NCBI GenBank assembly: GCA_026225275.1
Contig: JAMFSL010000057.1
Span: 18,072-82,071 of the forward strand
Origin: Puia dinghuensis
GTDB taxonomy: Bacteria; Bacteroidota; Bacteroidia; Chitinophagales; Chitinophagaceae
DNA: 64,000 nt
Direction of reading: 5' to 3'
Shown: positions 9,162 to 18,604 of the stretch, piece after piece
Position numbering within the stretch: the first letter of the stretch is position 1
How the letters are laid out: each line of letters opens with the position of its first letter
Notes under the pieces: model-generated
The model's input: the letters and a program-made list of their open reading frames with translations, nothing else
Told to the model about the DNA's origin: nothing
Databases searched by the model: none
Translations under genes and position numbers: made by a program

Positions 9162-11564
9162 TCATTCCGCTCTTAAGCTATTCACCGGGTTGGTAATGGC
9201 CGCCCGGAAAGCCAGGATACTCACCGTGATGAGTGCGATGGCCAGTGCGAGGACTCCGGCCAGTGCAAAGACCCACCAGCTGATCGTTACGCGGTAGGCG
9301 TAGTCCTGCAACCAGTGATGCATGGCAAAGTAAGCCAGCGGCCACGCGATGACATTGGCCAACAGTACCAGTCGCACGAAATGTCGCGATAACAACGCGA
9401 TGATGCTGTTGATGGATGCACCCATGACCTTCCGAATACCGATCTCCCTGATACGCCGTTCGGCCGCATAAGAAGCTAACCCGAACAATCCCAGACAGGA
9501 GATAAAGATAGCCAGGCCGGCCAGGATAGCCACGATCTTGCCGACCTGCTCATCGGCCCGATACACCTCGTTAAAATGATCGTCGAGGAACTCGTATTCC
9601 AATGGATGGTCGGGGAATTCCTGCCTCCAGGTCGATTGGATAAAAGAGACGGCCTCGCTGGTTTTGCCACCCTTCAATTTTACCGATGCATTGGAGAATC
9701 CGCATTGCATGCAATTGAAAAGGAACATGGTCTCGATCTTATTGTGCAGGGAATTGAAATTGAAATTTTTCGCGATGCCGACGATATAGCCCGCAGAATC
9801 GAATCCGAAATGCCGGCCGATCAGCCACTCTCTCGTCTTTCCCTTTTCATCCTTGAGAAGTTCATCCGCCAACGCCTCATTGACGATATATTCCCTCCCA
9901 CTCGTACTGTCCCGGCTACCGGGCGAGAAATCGCGTCCCGCCACCAAGCCTATTTTATAGAGTCGCAGATAGTCGGGGTCTACGATGAGCCGTGTAGTAC
10001 TTAGATTTCGTGTCGGGCCGCTGCCCATAAAGCCCACTCCGGACTGGTCGAGATGACTTCCCAATACATCCTGCGCCCCCGTGACCGCCGAAATAGCGGC
10101 GTCTTTTAACAGCATCTGCTTCAGCACATCGTATTTGCCCGACGTCACCCTGTCGAGCGAGATATTCACTACCTGGTCGCGGTCGAAACCGGGATCTTTG
10201 TGCCGCATAAAGCTCAGTTGCCGCAGCACAAAAATGGTGCTGATGATCAGGAAGATCGCGCTCGCGAATTGCCCGACGACCAGGACATTGCGCAACATTC
10301 CTTTATTTTTTCCCAATTGTGGCAGGCCCTTCAGGACTTTCACCGGTTGAAAGGAAGAAAGATAGGCAGCCGGGTAGAGCCCCGAAACAATACCGACGAT
10401 GATGGTACCGGCTACGACCACGACCGGTATCCAGCTATTCTGCCACAAGATAATTTCCAGGTGACGCCTGCTCAGCGCATCCACATACAGCAGGGCGGGC
10501 CATATGAGCAGCATCGCCAACAGCAGCGCCAGCAAGGCCAGCAATACGGTCTCACTCAGGAATTGCAGACTCAGTTGCGAACGCAGGGCGCCGATCGACT
10601 TACGGATACCCACCTCCTTCGCCCGTTCGGCAGACCGGGCAGTAGAGAGGTTCATAAAGTTGACACACGCGATCACCAGCACGATCAGCGCAACGATGGA
10701 AAAGATATTGGTATAATTGCCGTCGAACTTCTCGAAATTCACATAGTCCAGCCCAATGTCTGCGGCATGCGCATGCACCTCCCGCAGGGGGAGCAGGAAC
10801 AATTCATAGTATTTATAGCCGTCGCCGTTGAGGTGCTTCTTCAGATAAGCCGGGAATTTCTTTTCCATGGCCGCGACATCGGTATGCGGCGCCAGTTCAA
10901 AATAGGTATTCAGCCAGTTGCCGCCCCACCTGTTGTTCCAGTCGGGCTTGATAAAGGTATTGAAGCTGCAAAGTGCGTCGAATTGCAGTTGTGAGTTCTC
11001 CGGCACATTGGCCAGCACTCCGGTCACCTTGAAGAGAACGGTATCCGTTGCATAGTGTGCTATCGTCTTGCCCATCGGATCCTCATTGCCAAACAGCTTG
11101 TGGGCGGTTGCCTCCGTGATGACCACACTGTTCGGTTTTTGCAGCGCCGTAGCACGATCTCCCTGCAATAACGGAAAGTCGAACATCCGGAAGAAACTCG
11201 TATCGACGCAGAATGCCTCGGGCAGAAAGAGCCGCTTGTCGCCATAGGTGAACTGGTATTTGTCATACCACCGGATATGCGTATAATTCAGGATCTCCGG
11301 GAATTCAGCCTTCATCGTCTCCCCCATCGGGAACATGCTCAATGCCACTTTTTGTGAGGAGACCATGCCCGGGAATTTCTGCACCTCATTCAACCGGTAG
11401 ATATTCTTCGTATGCATCCGGTCAAAGCTCCGCTCATAGAACACAAACAGTAAGATCACGATACAGGCGGCCATGCCAATGGCCAGACCCATGATGTTGA
11501 TGATGGAATAGACTTTATTCTTCCATAGATTACGCCAGGCAGTTTTGAAATAATTTCTGAGCAT
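9162..11564 (-). CDS. ABC transporter permease of FtsX/MacB type
   Basis: An 800-residue inner-membrane protein with the layout common in Bacteroidota: an N-terminal MacB-like segment (WKNKVYSIINIMGLAIGMAACIV, first TM), a periplasmic domain to about residue 280, three TM helices with the FtsX signature ERAKEVGIRKSIGA, a further TM and second periplasmic domain, then a final FtsX block (RRIREIGIRKVMGASINSI) and the usual end NPVNSLRAE. MacB-like permeases couple cytoplasmic ATP hydrolysis to work in the periplasm (export or mechanotransmission) and do not carry substrate across the inner membrane. No ATPase gene is adjacent, so the partner must be encoded elsewhere. A 116-bp leader with a palindrome separates it from the upstream peptidase gene. 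Its role is not assignable. Confidence 0.9.
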   Translation of the reverse strand: MLRNYFKTAWRNLWKNKVYSIINIMGLAIGMAACIVILLFVFYERSFDRMHTKNIYRLNEVQKFPGMVSSQKVALSMFPMGETMKAEFPEILNYTHIRWYDKYQFTYGDKRLFLPEAFCVDTSFFRMFDFPLLQGDRATALQKPNSVVITEATAHKLFGNEDPMGKTIAHYATDTVLFKVTGVLANVPENSQLQFDALCSFNTFIKPDWNNRWGGNWLNTYFELAPHTDVAAMEKKFPAYLKKHLNGDGYKYYELFLLPLREVHAHAADIGLDYVNFEKFDGNYTNIFSIVALIVLVIACVNFMNLSTARSAERAKEVGIRKSIGALRSQLSLQFLSETVLLALLALLLAMLLIWPALLYVDALSRRHLEIILWQNSWIPVVVVAGTIIVGIVSGLYPAAYLSSFQPVKVLKGLPQLGKNKGMLRNVLVVGQFASAIFLIISTIFVLRQLSFMRHKDPGFDRDQVVNISLDRVTSGKYDVLKQMLLKDAAISAVTGAQDVLGSHLDQSGVGFMGSGPTRNLSTTRLIVDPDYLRLYKIGLVAGRDFSPGSRDSTSGREYIVNEALADELLKDEKGKTREWLIGRHFGFDSAGYIVGIAKNFNFNSLHNKIETMFLFNCMQCGFSNASVKLKGGKTSEAVSFIQSTWRQEFPDHPLEYEFLDDHFNEVYRADEQVGKIVAILAGLAIFISCLGLFGLASYAAERRIREIGIRKVMGASINSIIALLSRHFVRLVLLANVIAWPLAYFAMHHWLQDYAYRVTISWWVFALAGVLALAIALITVSILAFRAAITNPVNSLRAE

Positions 11565-11638
11565 GTGGATGGGTTTGAATGGTATGCATCACCCAGCTAA
11601 AAATGGGCCTATCCTCTCCAAAGCTCCTAATCAATTAG

Positions 11639-11656
11639 TTGTATTTATTAATACAA
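11639..11656. promoter_or_regulatory. Perfect AT-rich inverted repeat in the leader of the FtsX-type permease
   Basis: TTGTATT and AATACAA form 7-bp arms around a TATT centre, directly next to a smaller inverted repeat (CTAAT-CA-ATTAG, 11627-11638). Both lie 63-98 bp upstream of the permease start at 11564. The lack of G/C pairs and of a U-run argues against a terminator; an operator is more likely. Seen directly; function inferred. Confidence 0.35.
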
Positions 11657-11680
11657 TCAGACTGTCCGGTTTCGATACAC

Positions 11681-13006
11681 TCAGTGTCCGGTCTTTGCTG
11701 TTTGCAGGTTATCCATATTGACTTCCAGGCCTGACAGCGCCGCCACTTTTGCCACGTATTCCTGTTGCATGGCCTGGGGCATATTTTTGACCTTAGCGCG
11801 GCCATGGGTGGCGCCAGGCACCAGGAACCTTTTTGAATTGACTTTATCAGAGGGAATGATCCCGGCAGACGTCCAGGCGTCGATGCCGCCATAGATATAG
11901 ATGATGTTGTTGCCGCTGTCGGCCAGCCACTGAGAGACTTTTGCATTCAGTGTGGGATCGAAGGGTTTGGGGGGAGCGGATTTTGGCGGAAAAGACGACA
12001 AGGGATTTTCTCCGGTAAAATAATGCAGGTATTTTCTGAAGCGAGTGAGATCATAGCCATAATAACCGCTCTGGGTGGCTGCCTGGTAATAATGCACCTC
12101 GAACTCTTTTAACCCTTCATCGGAAAAGGCAGCCACGTCGGAAATTTTCAACAGCGCATCCAGGTCCTCTTCCAACGAGGTACCGGTAGGAATGCTGTCG
12201 CAGAGGCCATAATTCTGCCAGAACGCGAAGGGATATTCCAACACCGCATATTCGAATGACCTGCCAAGGTCGCCGGTATAAGTGTAATGCAGCCTGGCGC
12301 CCTTTGAGTACCACTTTAATTTTTCTATCGCCTCTTTTTCGTGTTGCAATAAGAATACCTGCAGCTGAAATATTTTATTGCGACATTCCGGCGTGCCGAT
12401 CGTGTCGAAAAAATGATAAAGCCGCTTGTCTTCGATACTGTTGTCCAGCGGGGCCACATAGGGCAGCGACAGGTCTACATCCTTCGGATAAAAATATTTA
12501 TAGTATACCGTAGACTCTCCACCCTTACTGACGCCTGTGCTGACCCATTTTCCGCTATAGATATTTCTGAACAGCTGGTTTATGGCGTGCCAGTCTGCCG
12601 TCGCCTGCTCGATCGTCAGGTAGTCCCAGGGGATGGAACCTGAATCGGGAACGGATTTCCCATAGAAACGATATTCAACATTGATATCGTTGGCGCCCAG
12701 CATCTTTTCCACTTCATCTCTGTGGTCAAAAAGCCAGTATCCCTGGGTTTCGATCACCGTCGGCCGGCTAAAGCCTTTGTGCAGCAGTGTCGCATGCTGA
12801 TAAAAATATCCTTTCTCGGGATGCCAGTGATCCAGCGGCTGTCTGATGATGAGTTCATATTTCATATACCGGTCTCCGGGAGCAGAGACCTTTTTGAAAG
12901 TTACATTGGGTAAATTATACAGCCCCCTTTCCAGTGCCGCTTCATCGCTCTGGGCAATGGCATGGAAAAGGAACAGGCTAAGCAGCAGGGACAGCGATAT
13001 TCTCAT
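11681..13006 (-). CDS. Secreted serine peptidase, S37/S28-like (tripeptidyl-aminopeptidase type)
   Basis: A 441-residue alpha/beta-hydrolase-type peptidase. A Sec signal peptide (MRISLSLLLSLFLFHAIAQ) predicts export. The nucleophile elbow is GVSKGG (Ser160). A likely acid and histidine lie in the C-terminal part, in YGGIDAWTSAGI and GATHGRAKV. The region RQPLDHWHPEKGYFYQ followed by YRFYGKSVPDS is typical of the PS-10/S37 and related S28 families, which remove peptides from the N-terminus or after proline. It lies 28 bp downstream of the P5C-reductase-like gene on the same strand, suggesting joint transcription. A link between peptide breakdown and proline metabolism is possible but is inference. 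The exact family (S37 versus S28) is uncertain. Confidence 0.8.
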   Translation of the reverse strand: MRISLSLLLSLFLFHAIAQSDEAALERGLYNLPNVTFKKVSAPGDRYMKYELIIRQPLDHWHPEKGYFYQHATLLHKGFSRPTVIETQGYWLFDHRDEVEKMLGANDINVEYRFYGKSVPDSGSIPWDYLTIEQATADWHAINQLFRNIYSGKWVSTGVSKGGESTVYYKYFYPKDVDLSLPYVAPLDNSIEDKRLYHFFDTIGTPECRNKIFQLQVFLLQHEKEAIEKLKWYSKGARLHYTYTGDLGRSFEYAVLEYPFAFWQNYGLCDSIPTGTSLEEDLDALLKISDVAAFSDEGLKEFEVHYYQAATQSGYYGYDLTRFRKYLHYFTGENPLSSFPPKSAPPKPFDPTLNAKVSQWLADSGNNIIYIYGGIDAWTSAGIIPSDKVNSKRFLVPGATHGRAKVKNMPQAMQQEYVAKVAALSGLEVNMDNLQTAKTGH

Positions 13007-13034
13007 TTTGGTTAGTTTTTAAATTTTCACCTGT

Positions 13035-13823
13035 TTACCTGAATCGCTCCAGCAAATGATCTGCGGCGGAAATCCATGCGGCATGCGCACCGCTGTCTCT
13101 GATCTCGCGTCCCGCCTGTTCATTCATCCCATTGGGCGTAGCGGCATGCTGAGCCAGTTCTGCAAAGTCGATCGGCTCGGATTGTTGAGCCATATAGGAC
13201 AGCGATTCGAAGAGATCGGCGATATAGGTATCCGTCGTTTGACGATCGACGCCATGGGCGGTCGTCCATTCGCTTAGCGCGCCCAGCTGCTCATAAAACG
13301 GGGTGATCAGACCCGTTAGCGTCCACAGCGCATGCAGCTGACGTTCGTCGGTGACAGGCAGTGGCTGACCGATGGCGCTGAACAGCCGGGTCACTGTTTC
13401 ACTGGCGTTGTAGAGCGGAATCGGGCAGCGGTGCTTCATCACGGTCGGTAGCGGAATGGCCCGGCTGACGTCTGTTGCGGGTGCGACTGCGGGCAACAGG
13501 TCGGCATCTTTCACCAACGGTATCAGCGAGACTACGGTATGTCGCCGGTCGAAATGCAATCCGGTCAATATCTCCACCGCCACAGCGGGGCGCAGCGCAA
13601 TGATCACGATATCGCTGCTGTCCAGGACAGCCTGGTTGGTATCCAGCCGGGTTACGGTAGGATATTTTTCCGCCAGGGCCGCCGACTTTTCCGCATTGCG
13701 CGGGGAGAGAAAGATTTGCGGAGCGTCTCCTGGTCTGCTCGCCGGGCTACCCGTGGACGATGTGCACAGCCCTTCTACTATCGCACCCGCTATCTTTCCA
13801 ATGCCAATAAAACCTATTTTCAT
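13035..13823 (-). CDS. Pyrroline-5-carboxylate reductase-like protein
   Basis: A 262-residue NAD(P)-binding protein of the ProC/F420-oxidoreductase superfamily. The Rossmann motif is MKIGFIGIGKIAGAIVEG at the N-terminus; SSDIVIIALRP follows the fourth strand; the C-terminal helical dimerisation domain contains ATPNGMNEQ, the counterpart of the P5CR SPGGTT motif. True P5CR makes proline from pyrroline-5-carboxylate; the altered C-terminal motif leaves room for another imine or ketone substrate. I chose the ATG at 13823 because the Rossmann strand starts there and AAAGGAAA precedes it; an in-frame start 33 bp further upstream adds non-conserved residues. A consensus promoter lies 20 bp upstream of the start. 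Confidence 0.8.
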   Translation of the reverse strand: MKIGFIGIGKIAGAIVEGLCTSSTGSPASRPGDAPQIFLSPRNAEKSAALAEKYPTVTRLDTNQAVLDSSDIVIIALRPAVAVEILTGLHFDRRHTVVSLIPLVKDADLLPAVAPATDVSRAIPLPTVMKHRCPIPLYNASETVTRLFSAIGQPLPVTDERQLHALWTLTGLITPFYEQLGALSEWTTAHGVDRQTTDTYIADLFESLSYMAQQSEPIDFAELAQHAATPNGMNEQAGREIRDSGAHAAWISAADHLLERFR

Positions 13824-13843
13824 GTCTTTCCTTTTTGAAGCGT

Positions 13844-13874
13844 CAAATATAGGCAACCCGTGTTACCTTCACAA
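13844..13874 (-). promoter_or_regulatory. Bacteroidota-type promoter for the P5CR-like gene
   Basis: On the minus strand a TTG (complement of 13872-13874), a 20-bp spacer and TATATTTG (complement of 13844-13851) match the -33/-7 consensus TTTG/TAnnTTTG. The ATG follows 20 bp after the -7 box. The site lies in the 64-bp gap shared with the divergent GHL6-like gene, so the two genes may be co-regulated. Confidence 0.6.
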
Positions 13875-13887
13875 GACAACTATTTTT

Positions 13888-16245
13888 ATGGACTATACTC
13901 GCCGTGACTTTATTCAGATAACGGCAGGCACCGTTGGGTTTCTGATGACCACAAATGGTACCGGCGCGCTCGCGGGACCGGAAGGTCCGACGAATGCGGC
14001 CGATAGCGCCCATCCGGCGGATGCAGCGAAGCCCTGGTACCGGACGGTGACCCGCTGGGGCCAGGTGAACATCAACGAGAAAGATCCGCAACAATACGAT
14101 ATCCCCTGGTGGCGCAGTTACTGGCGGCGTACCAATACCCGCGGCATCATTGCCAATGCGGGCGGTATCGTCGCCTACTACCCTACTAAGATACCCCTGC
14201 ACCGCAAGGCCGAATACCTTGGCAATGGCGATCTGTTCGGGGATCTTTGCCGCGCAGCCCATAAGGATGGCCTGGCAGTATTCGCCCGCATGGACTCCAA
14301 CCGCGCCCACGAAGAATTCTACCAGGCCCACCCTGACTGGTTTGCCGTCGACGCCGCCGGGAAAGCCTACAAAGCTGATGACCTCTATATCTCCTGTATC
14401 AACAGTCCTTATTACAATCAACATATTCCCGCGGTGCTGACGGAGATCGCTACCCTATATCATCCGGAGGGTTTCACGGACAATAGCTGGAGCGGATTGG
14501 GCCGGGACACCATCTGCCATTGCTCCTGGTGCCGGCAAGGTTTTCATGACAAGACCGGTTACGACCTGCCCACTGCCGCGGACTGGAACAGCGCCGTCTA
14601 CAAAGCCTGGATCCGCTGGAACTATGCCCGCAGAACCGAATTGTGGGAGCTCAACAATCGGATCACCCGGACAGCCGGTGGGCCAGACTGTATATGGTCC
14701 GGCATGAATGGCGGCGGAGTCAGCGGCCAGAGCAAAAGTTTTCGCGACTTCCGGGAAATCGCCCGCCGTGCGGATATTATCATGCTCGATGACCAGGCCC
14801 GTACCGACACCGGCGGCTTTCAGCACAATGGCGAGACCGGCAAACTGATCCATGGCATCTTAGGCTGGGACAAGCTGATCCCCGAAAGCATGGCCATGTA
14901 CCAGGCGCACAAACCCTGGTTCCGTGTCGCCAGCAAACCCGAACCCGAAGCGCGGATGTGGATGATCGAAGGACTCGCGGGTGGTATCCAGTTGTGGTGG
15001 CATATCGTCGGCGCCTACCAGGAAGACCGCCGCATGTACCATAATCCCGAAGCGCTTTTTCACTGGGAGGCTGCCCATGAGGCCTATCTGCTCAACCGCC
15101 GGCCTGTCGCCACCGTGGGCGTGGTATGGTCGCAGGAAAATATGGATTACTATGGGCGGGATAACACGGCTGAAAGAGTAGAATTGCCGTGGAAAGGGAT
15201 CACCTCGGCGCTGATCAGGGCTCGCATTCCCTATCTGCCCGTACATGCCGATGATATCGACCGCGATGCTGCCGGACTGGCCGTACTGATCCTGCCGGAT
15301 CTCGCGGTGATGACAGAGGAGCAGGTGTCGGCAGTAGCAGGCTTTGTCGGAAGAGGCGGCAGTCTGATCGCCACCGGTAACAGCAGCCTTCTCGATGCAG
15401 ATGGTAACGCCCGGCCGGACTTTGCATTGGGCGATTTGTTTGGAGCGCATTTGACAACACCCCGTGATGTTTTTGCCAAACCCACATCCGATCGGCTGGC
15501 CGGCGAGGCATATCACACTTATCTCCGGTTGACGCCTGAACTTCGTTCTCGGGTCGACGGGCCACATCAGCCTGGAGAGCCTGCCGCTACCGGGCCGCGT
15601 CATCCCGTGCTCAAAGGTTTTGAGGAGACGGATATCCTTCCTTTTGGCGGATTGCTCGACCCCCTCCGCGTCGATGTCGGCTCGCAAGTATTGCTGACCT
15701 TCATTCCTCAATTTCCTGTTTATCCACCCGAGAAGGCCTGGATGCGGGTTCCGAAAACAGATATCCCCGGACTGGTCCTTCGCAGCGGCGAAAAGGAAGA
15801 CGGCGGTGGCCGAAAAGCCGGCCGGGTCGCTTTTCTACCCGCCGACATCGATCGGGAATATGGTCGCTCCAACCTTCCCGATCACGGCGATCTGCTAAAA
15901 AACATCGTCATGTGGGCCGCCGACGAACATCTACCCGTCACCGTTGAAGGCGCCGGGCTGGTGGACGTCCATTTATACCGGCAGCACGGACGGCTGGTGC
16001 TGCATCTGGTCAACCTGACGAATGAAAATACCTGGCGGCAGTCGCTGGACGAGCTGATCTCCATCGGACCCTTGCAGGTAAAAGTAAGGCTGCCGGCCGG
16101 GCCAGCGGCTGATGGCCCCGCCATCGACGGTCATCGCCTGCAACTGCTGGTGGCAGGCCGCACGGCTGCGGCAACGGTATCATCCGGGTGGTGTCATTTC
16201 ACCGTCGACAGGGTGCTGGACCACGAAGTCGTGGTGATCGGGTAA
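13888..16245 (+). CDS. Tat-type secreted glycoside hydrolase-like protein (GHL6-like, with beta-galactosidase trimerisation-like domain)
   Basis: A 785-residue protein. The N-terminus MDYTRRDFIQITAGTVGF has the twin-arginine pattern (RRDF) and a hydrophobic stretch, so export in folded form is likely. Residues about 50-400 form a TIM-barrel-like region rich in Trp/Asp motifs (HPDWFAVDAAG, GFTDNSWSG) with a CxCxxC cluster at C210, C212 and C215. Residues about 410-560 resemble the GH42 trimerisation domain (VGVVWSQENMDYYGRDN, VLILPDLAVMTEEQ, GGSLIATG). This arrangement fits the family Pfam calls hypothetical glycosyl hydrolase 6. Substrate unknown; the downstream GH127 hints at arabinose- or galactose-containing glycans. 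Start chosen at the ATG before the Tat motif; the open frame continues upstream on the strand opposite the P5CR-like gene but is not coding there. Confidence 0.75.
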   Translation: MDYTRRDFIQITAGTVGFLMTTNGTGALAGPEGPTNAADSAHPADAAKPWYRTVTRWGQVNINEKDPQQYDIPWWRSYWRRTNTRGIIANAGGIVAYYPTKIPLHRKAEYLGNGDLFGDLCRAAHKDGLAVFARMDSNRAHEEFYQAHPDWFAVDAAGKAYKADDLYISCINSPYYNQHIPAVLTEIATLYHPEGFTDNSWSGLGRDTICHCSWCRQGFHDKTGYDLPTAADWNSAVYKAWIRWNYARRTELWELNNRITRTAGGPDCIWSGMNGGGVSGQSKSFRDFREIARRADIIMLDDQARTDTGGFQHNGETGKLIHGILGWDKLIPESMAMYQAHKPWFRVASKPEPEARMWMIEGLAGGIQLWWHIVGAYQEDRRMYHNPEALFHWEAAHEAYLLNRRPVATVGVVWSQENMDYYGRDNTAERVELPWKGITSALIRARIPYLPVHADDIDRDAAGLAVLILPDLAVMTEEQVSAVAGFVGRGGSLIATGNSSLLDADGNARPDFALGDLFGAHLTTPRDVFAKPTSDRLAGEAYHTYLRLTPELRSRVDGPHQPGEPAATGPRHPVLKGFEETDILPFGGLLDPLRVDVGSQVLLTFIPQFPVYPPEKAWMRVPKTDIPGLVLRSGEKEDGGGRKAGRVAFLPADIDREYGRSNLPDHGDLLKNIVMWAADEHLPVTVEGAGLVDVHLYRQHGRLVLHLVNLTNENTWRQSLDELISIGPLQVKVRLPAGPAADGPAIDGHRLQLLVAGRTAAATVSSGWCHFTVDRVLDHEVVVIG

Positions 16246-16324
16246 AATCGGGTCGGTTTGAGTGAAAAATTGCTAAATTGTTGTTCCATGCATCCCTTAC
16301 TTTTAGTCAACATTGATTAACACT

Positions 16325-18597
16325 ATGCGCTTATCTTCCTTGCTATATATCATTTTTATCCTGTTATCGGCCGGCCCGTTACTGGCACAAACAGATTCGA
16401 CCGTTATCGCCGGCATCGACCGCGATGTCATGGTTGGTGGTAGGACCTGGCTCAACGGGTATGTTCATAGCAGACAATCGGTCAGCCGCACTGCCTGGAC
16501 GAAAGCGGAAGGGCCCGGCAAGGTGAGCTTCAATACAGCGGACTCGCTACGGACAACGGCTGTTTTTCCTACTCCCGGGTTGTATGTTCTCCGCCTCACG
16601 GCCTGGCAGGGCAATACGAGTGCCAGCTCTACGCTTCGCGTGAAAGTTGTCGCCCGACCACCGGCCAAACGCCTGGACGTAGTCTATACTAAGCGTTATT
16701 CCATCGATAGCCGCCTCTGGAACGACCGCTTCAAAGTCATCATCACCCATTGGATACCTTTCTGCGTCGACCAGATCGAACGTAGCGACCTCACTACCGG
16801 TCAGGGCGGGATCGACAATTTTATCGAGGCCGCCAAAGCCCTGCAGGGACTGCCCCATGGCCGTCATAAAGGGTATGTATTCTCCAATGCGTGGGTTTAC
16901 CAGACGGTAGAGGCGATGAGTGAGGCCTTGATGGTCGATCCTCAGGGTGATACCGCTATTATTGCCGCACAGGATAAAATGAAAGCCACACTGGAACAGT
17001 GGATTCCTATTATTCTGGCTGCCCAGGAGCCGGATGGCTACCTGCAGACCGCCTATACGCTGCGGGATACCAGCAAATGGCACGAACGCTGGTCGCCAAA
17101 AAACCGGGGCAACCACGAAGGCTATACCGCCGGCTATTTTATCGAATCTGCCATCAATCATTATACGCTGACGGAAGGACAGGACAAGCGTCTCTACAAT
17201 GCGGCGAAAAAGCTGGCCGATTGCTGGGTGGCCAATATCGGCCCTGGAAAGAAAGCCTGGTTCGACGGACACCAGGAGATGGAACAGGCCCTCGTACGCT
17301 TCGGCCGTTTTGTTAATGACATGGAAGGGCAGGGACATGGCGACAGCTATATCCACCTCGCCAAATTCCTGCTGGATAACCGTGGCGGCGGCGACGAATA
17401 TGATCAGAGCCAGTCGCCGGTGCAAGAACAGTATGAGGCCGTCGGTCACGCTGTCCGCGCCACCTATACTTATTCAGGAATGGCCGATATCGCCGCCGAG
17501 ATGGGCGACATCGATTATCAGAGCGCGGTGATGTCCCTCTGGGATAATATGGTCAACCGGAAGTATTATATCACCGGCGGTATCGGCAGCGGCGAAACCT
17601 CCGAAGGTTTTGGCCCGGATTATTCGCTGCGCAATAACGCCTACTGTGAATCCTGCAGCAGCTGCGGGCTGATCTTCTTCGAATACAAAATGAACCTGGC
17701 CTGGCACGACGCCAGGTATGCTGACTTATATGAGGAGACCCTATATAATGCACTGCTCGGATCGTTGAACCTGGACGGAACGGATTTCTACTACACTAAT
17801 GGCCTGGCCACCGCGCAGCCACGCTACGGTTGGCACTCCTGCCCCTGCTGCGTGGGCAATATCCCGCGTACGTTGCTGATGATGCCGACCTGGACCTATG
17901 TCCGTGGCGAAGACGGGCTATATGTCAATTTGTTTGTCGGGAGCACCATCAAGGTAGAGAAGGTGGCCGGGACGGATGTCGACATGGTGCAGAAGACAGA
18001 TTATCCGTGGAGCGGGAAGGTATCCATCACCGTGAACCCTGTGACAACCAAGCCTTTACCGTCTATGTGCGCGTACCCAACCGCAAGACCAGCGATCTTT
18101 ATACGCCCGTTCCGGATGTGAGTGGTCTGGTGTCGTTAGCCATCAATGGCGAGAAAGTGACACCATCGATCGTCAAAGGTTATGCTGTCATCAGGCGGAC
18201 ATGGAAAAAGGGGGACAGGATCGACCTCGAACTGCCGATGGTCATTCAGAAGATCACAGCCGATAGTAAGATCAAGGCCGACAGCGGCCGGGTGGCGCTG
18301 CGTTATGGACCCCTGCTGTACAATGTCGAAGGTGCAGACCAGCCCGATATCGCTCAGCACATCGGCAGCGGACCGCTGACCCTGCAATGGGCAGATTTCC
18401 TTGACGGGGTCATGACGATCAACGGTCACTGGGCAGATGGCTCTCCGTTGCTGGCCATCCCCAACTATGCCCGGATGAACAGGGTGGCCCCTACCCCCAC
18501 GCCGGTATCCAGCCGTATCCAACAGCCCACCCGGCCGAACGAGCCACCTAAATACCTGGACAAAACGCCGGTTTCAATCGTTTGGATCAAAGAATAA
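16325..18597 (+). pseudogene. GH127-family beta-L-arabinofuranosidase, interrupted by a one-base frameshift
   Basis: The gene encodes a Sec signal peptide (MRLSSLLYIIFILLSAGPLLAQ), a PKD/Ig-like domain (residues 23-110) and a GH127 catalytic barrel. The zinc-thiolate site is intact: E442-x-C444 in AYCESCSSCG and C508-C509 in SCPCCVGN correspond to Glu338, Cys340, Cys417 and Cys418 of HypBA1, where Cys417 is the nucleophile. After ITVNP the frame runs into a stop at 18119-18121, while the expected beta-sandwich (FTVYVRVPNRKTSD) continues in the -1 frame to TAA at 18595. A single base missing near 18040-18055 explains this; restoring it gives 757 residues. It may be a true lesion or a sequencing error. 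An upstream TTG (16313) is less likely than the ATG at 16325, where the signal peptide starts. The next gene follows after 7 bp. Confidence 0.85.
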
Positions 18598-18604
18598 CTA
18601 CTAT

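Noticed and set aside
10200..10994. Plus-strand open frame of 264 residues opposite the FtsX-type permease
   Set aside because: Gln/His/Arg-rich composition is typical of an antisense shadow; the minus-strand permease is certain.
18030..18060. Programmed -1 ribosomal frameshift in the GH127 gene
   Set aside because: No X-XXY-YYZ heptamer or stimulatory structure is visible, and GH127 enzymes are not known to need one.
17830..18597. Separate small gene after the GH127 N-terminal part
   Set aside because: Only the part after about 18050 resembles the GH127 C-terminal domain; the rest is out-of-frame GH127 sequence. A one-base frameshift explains it better.
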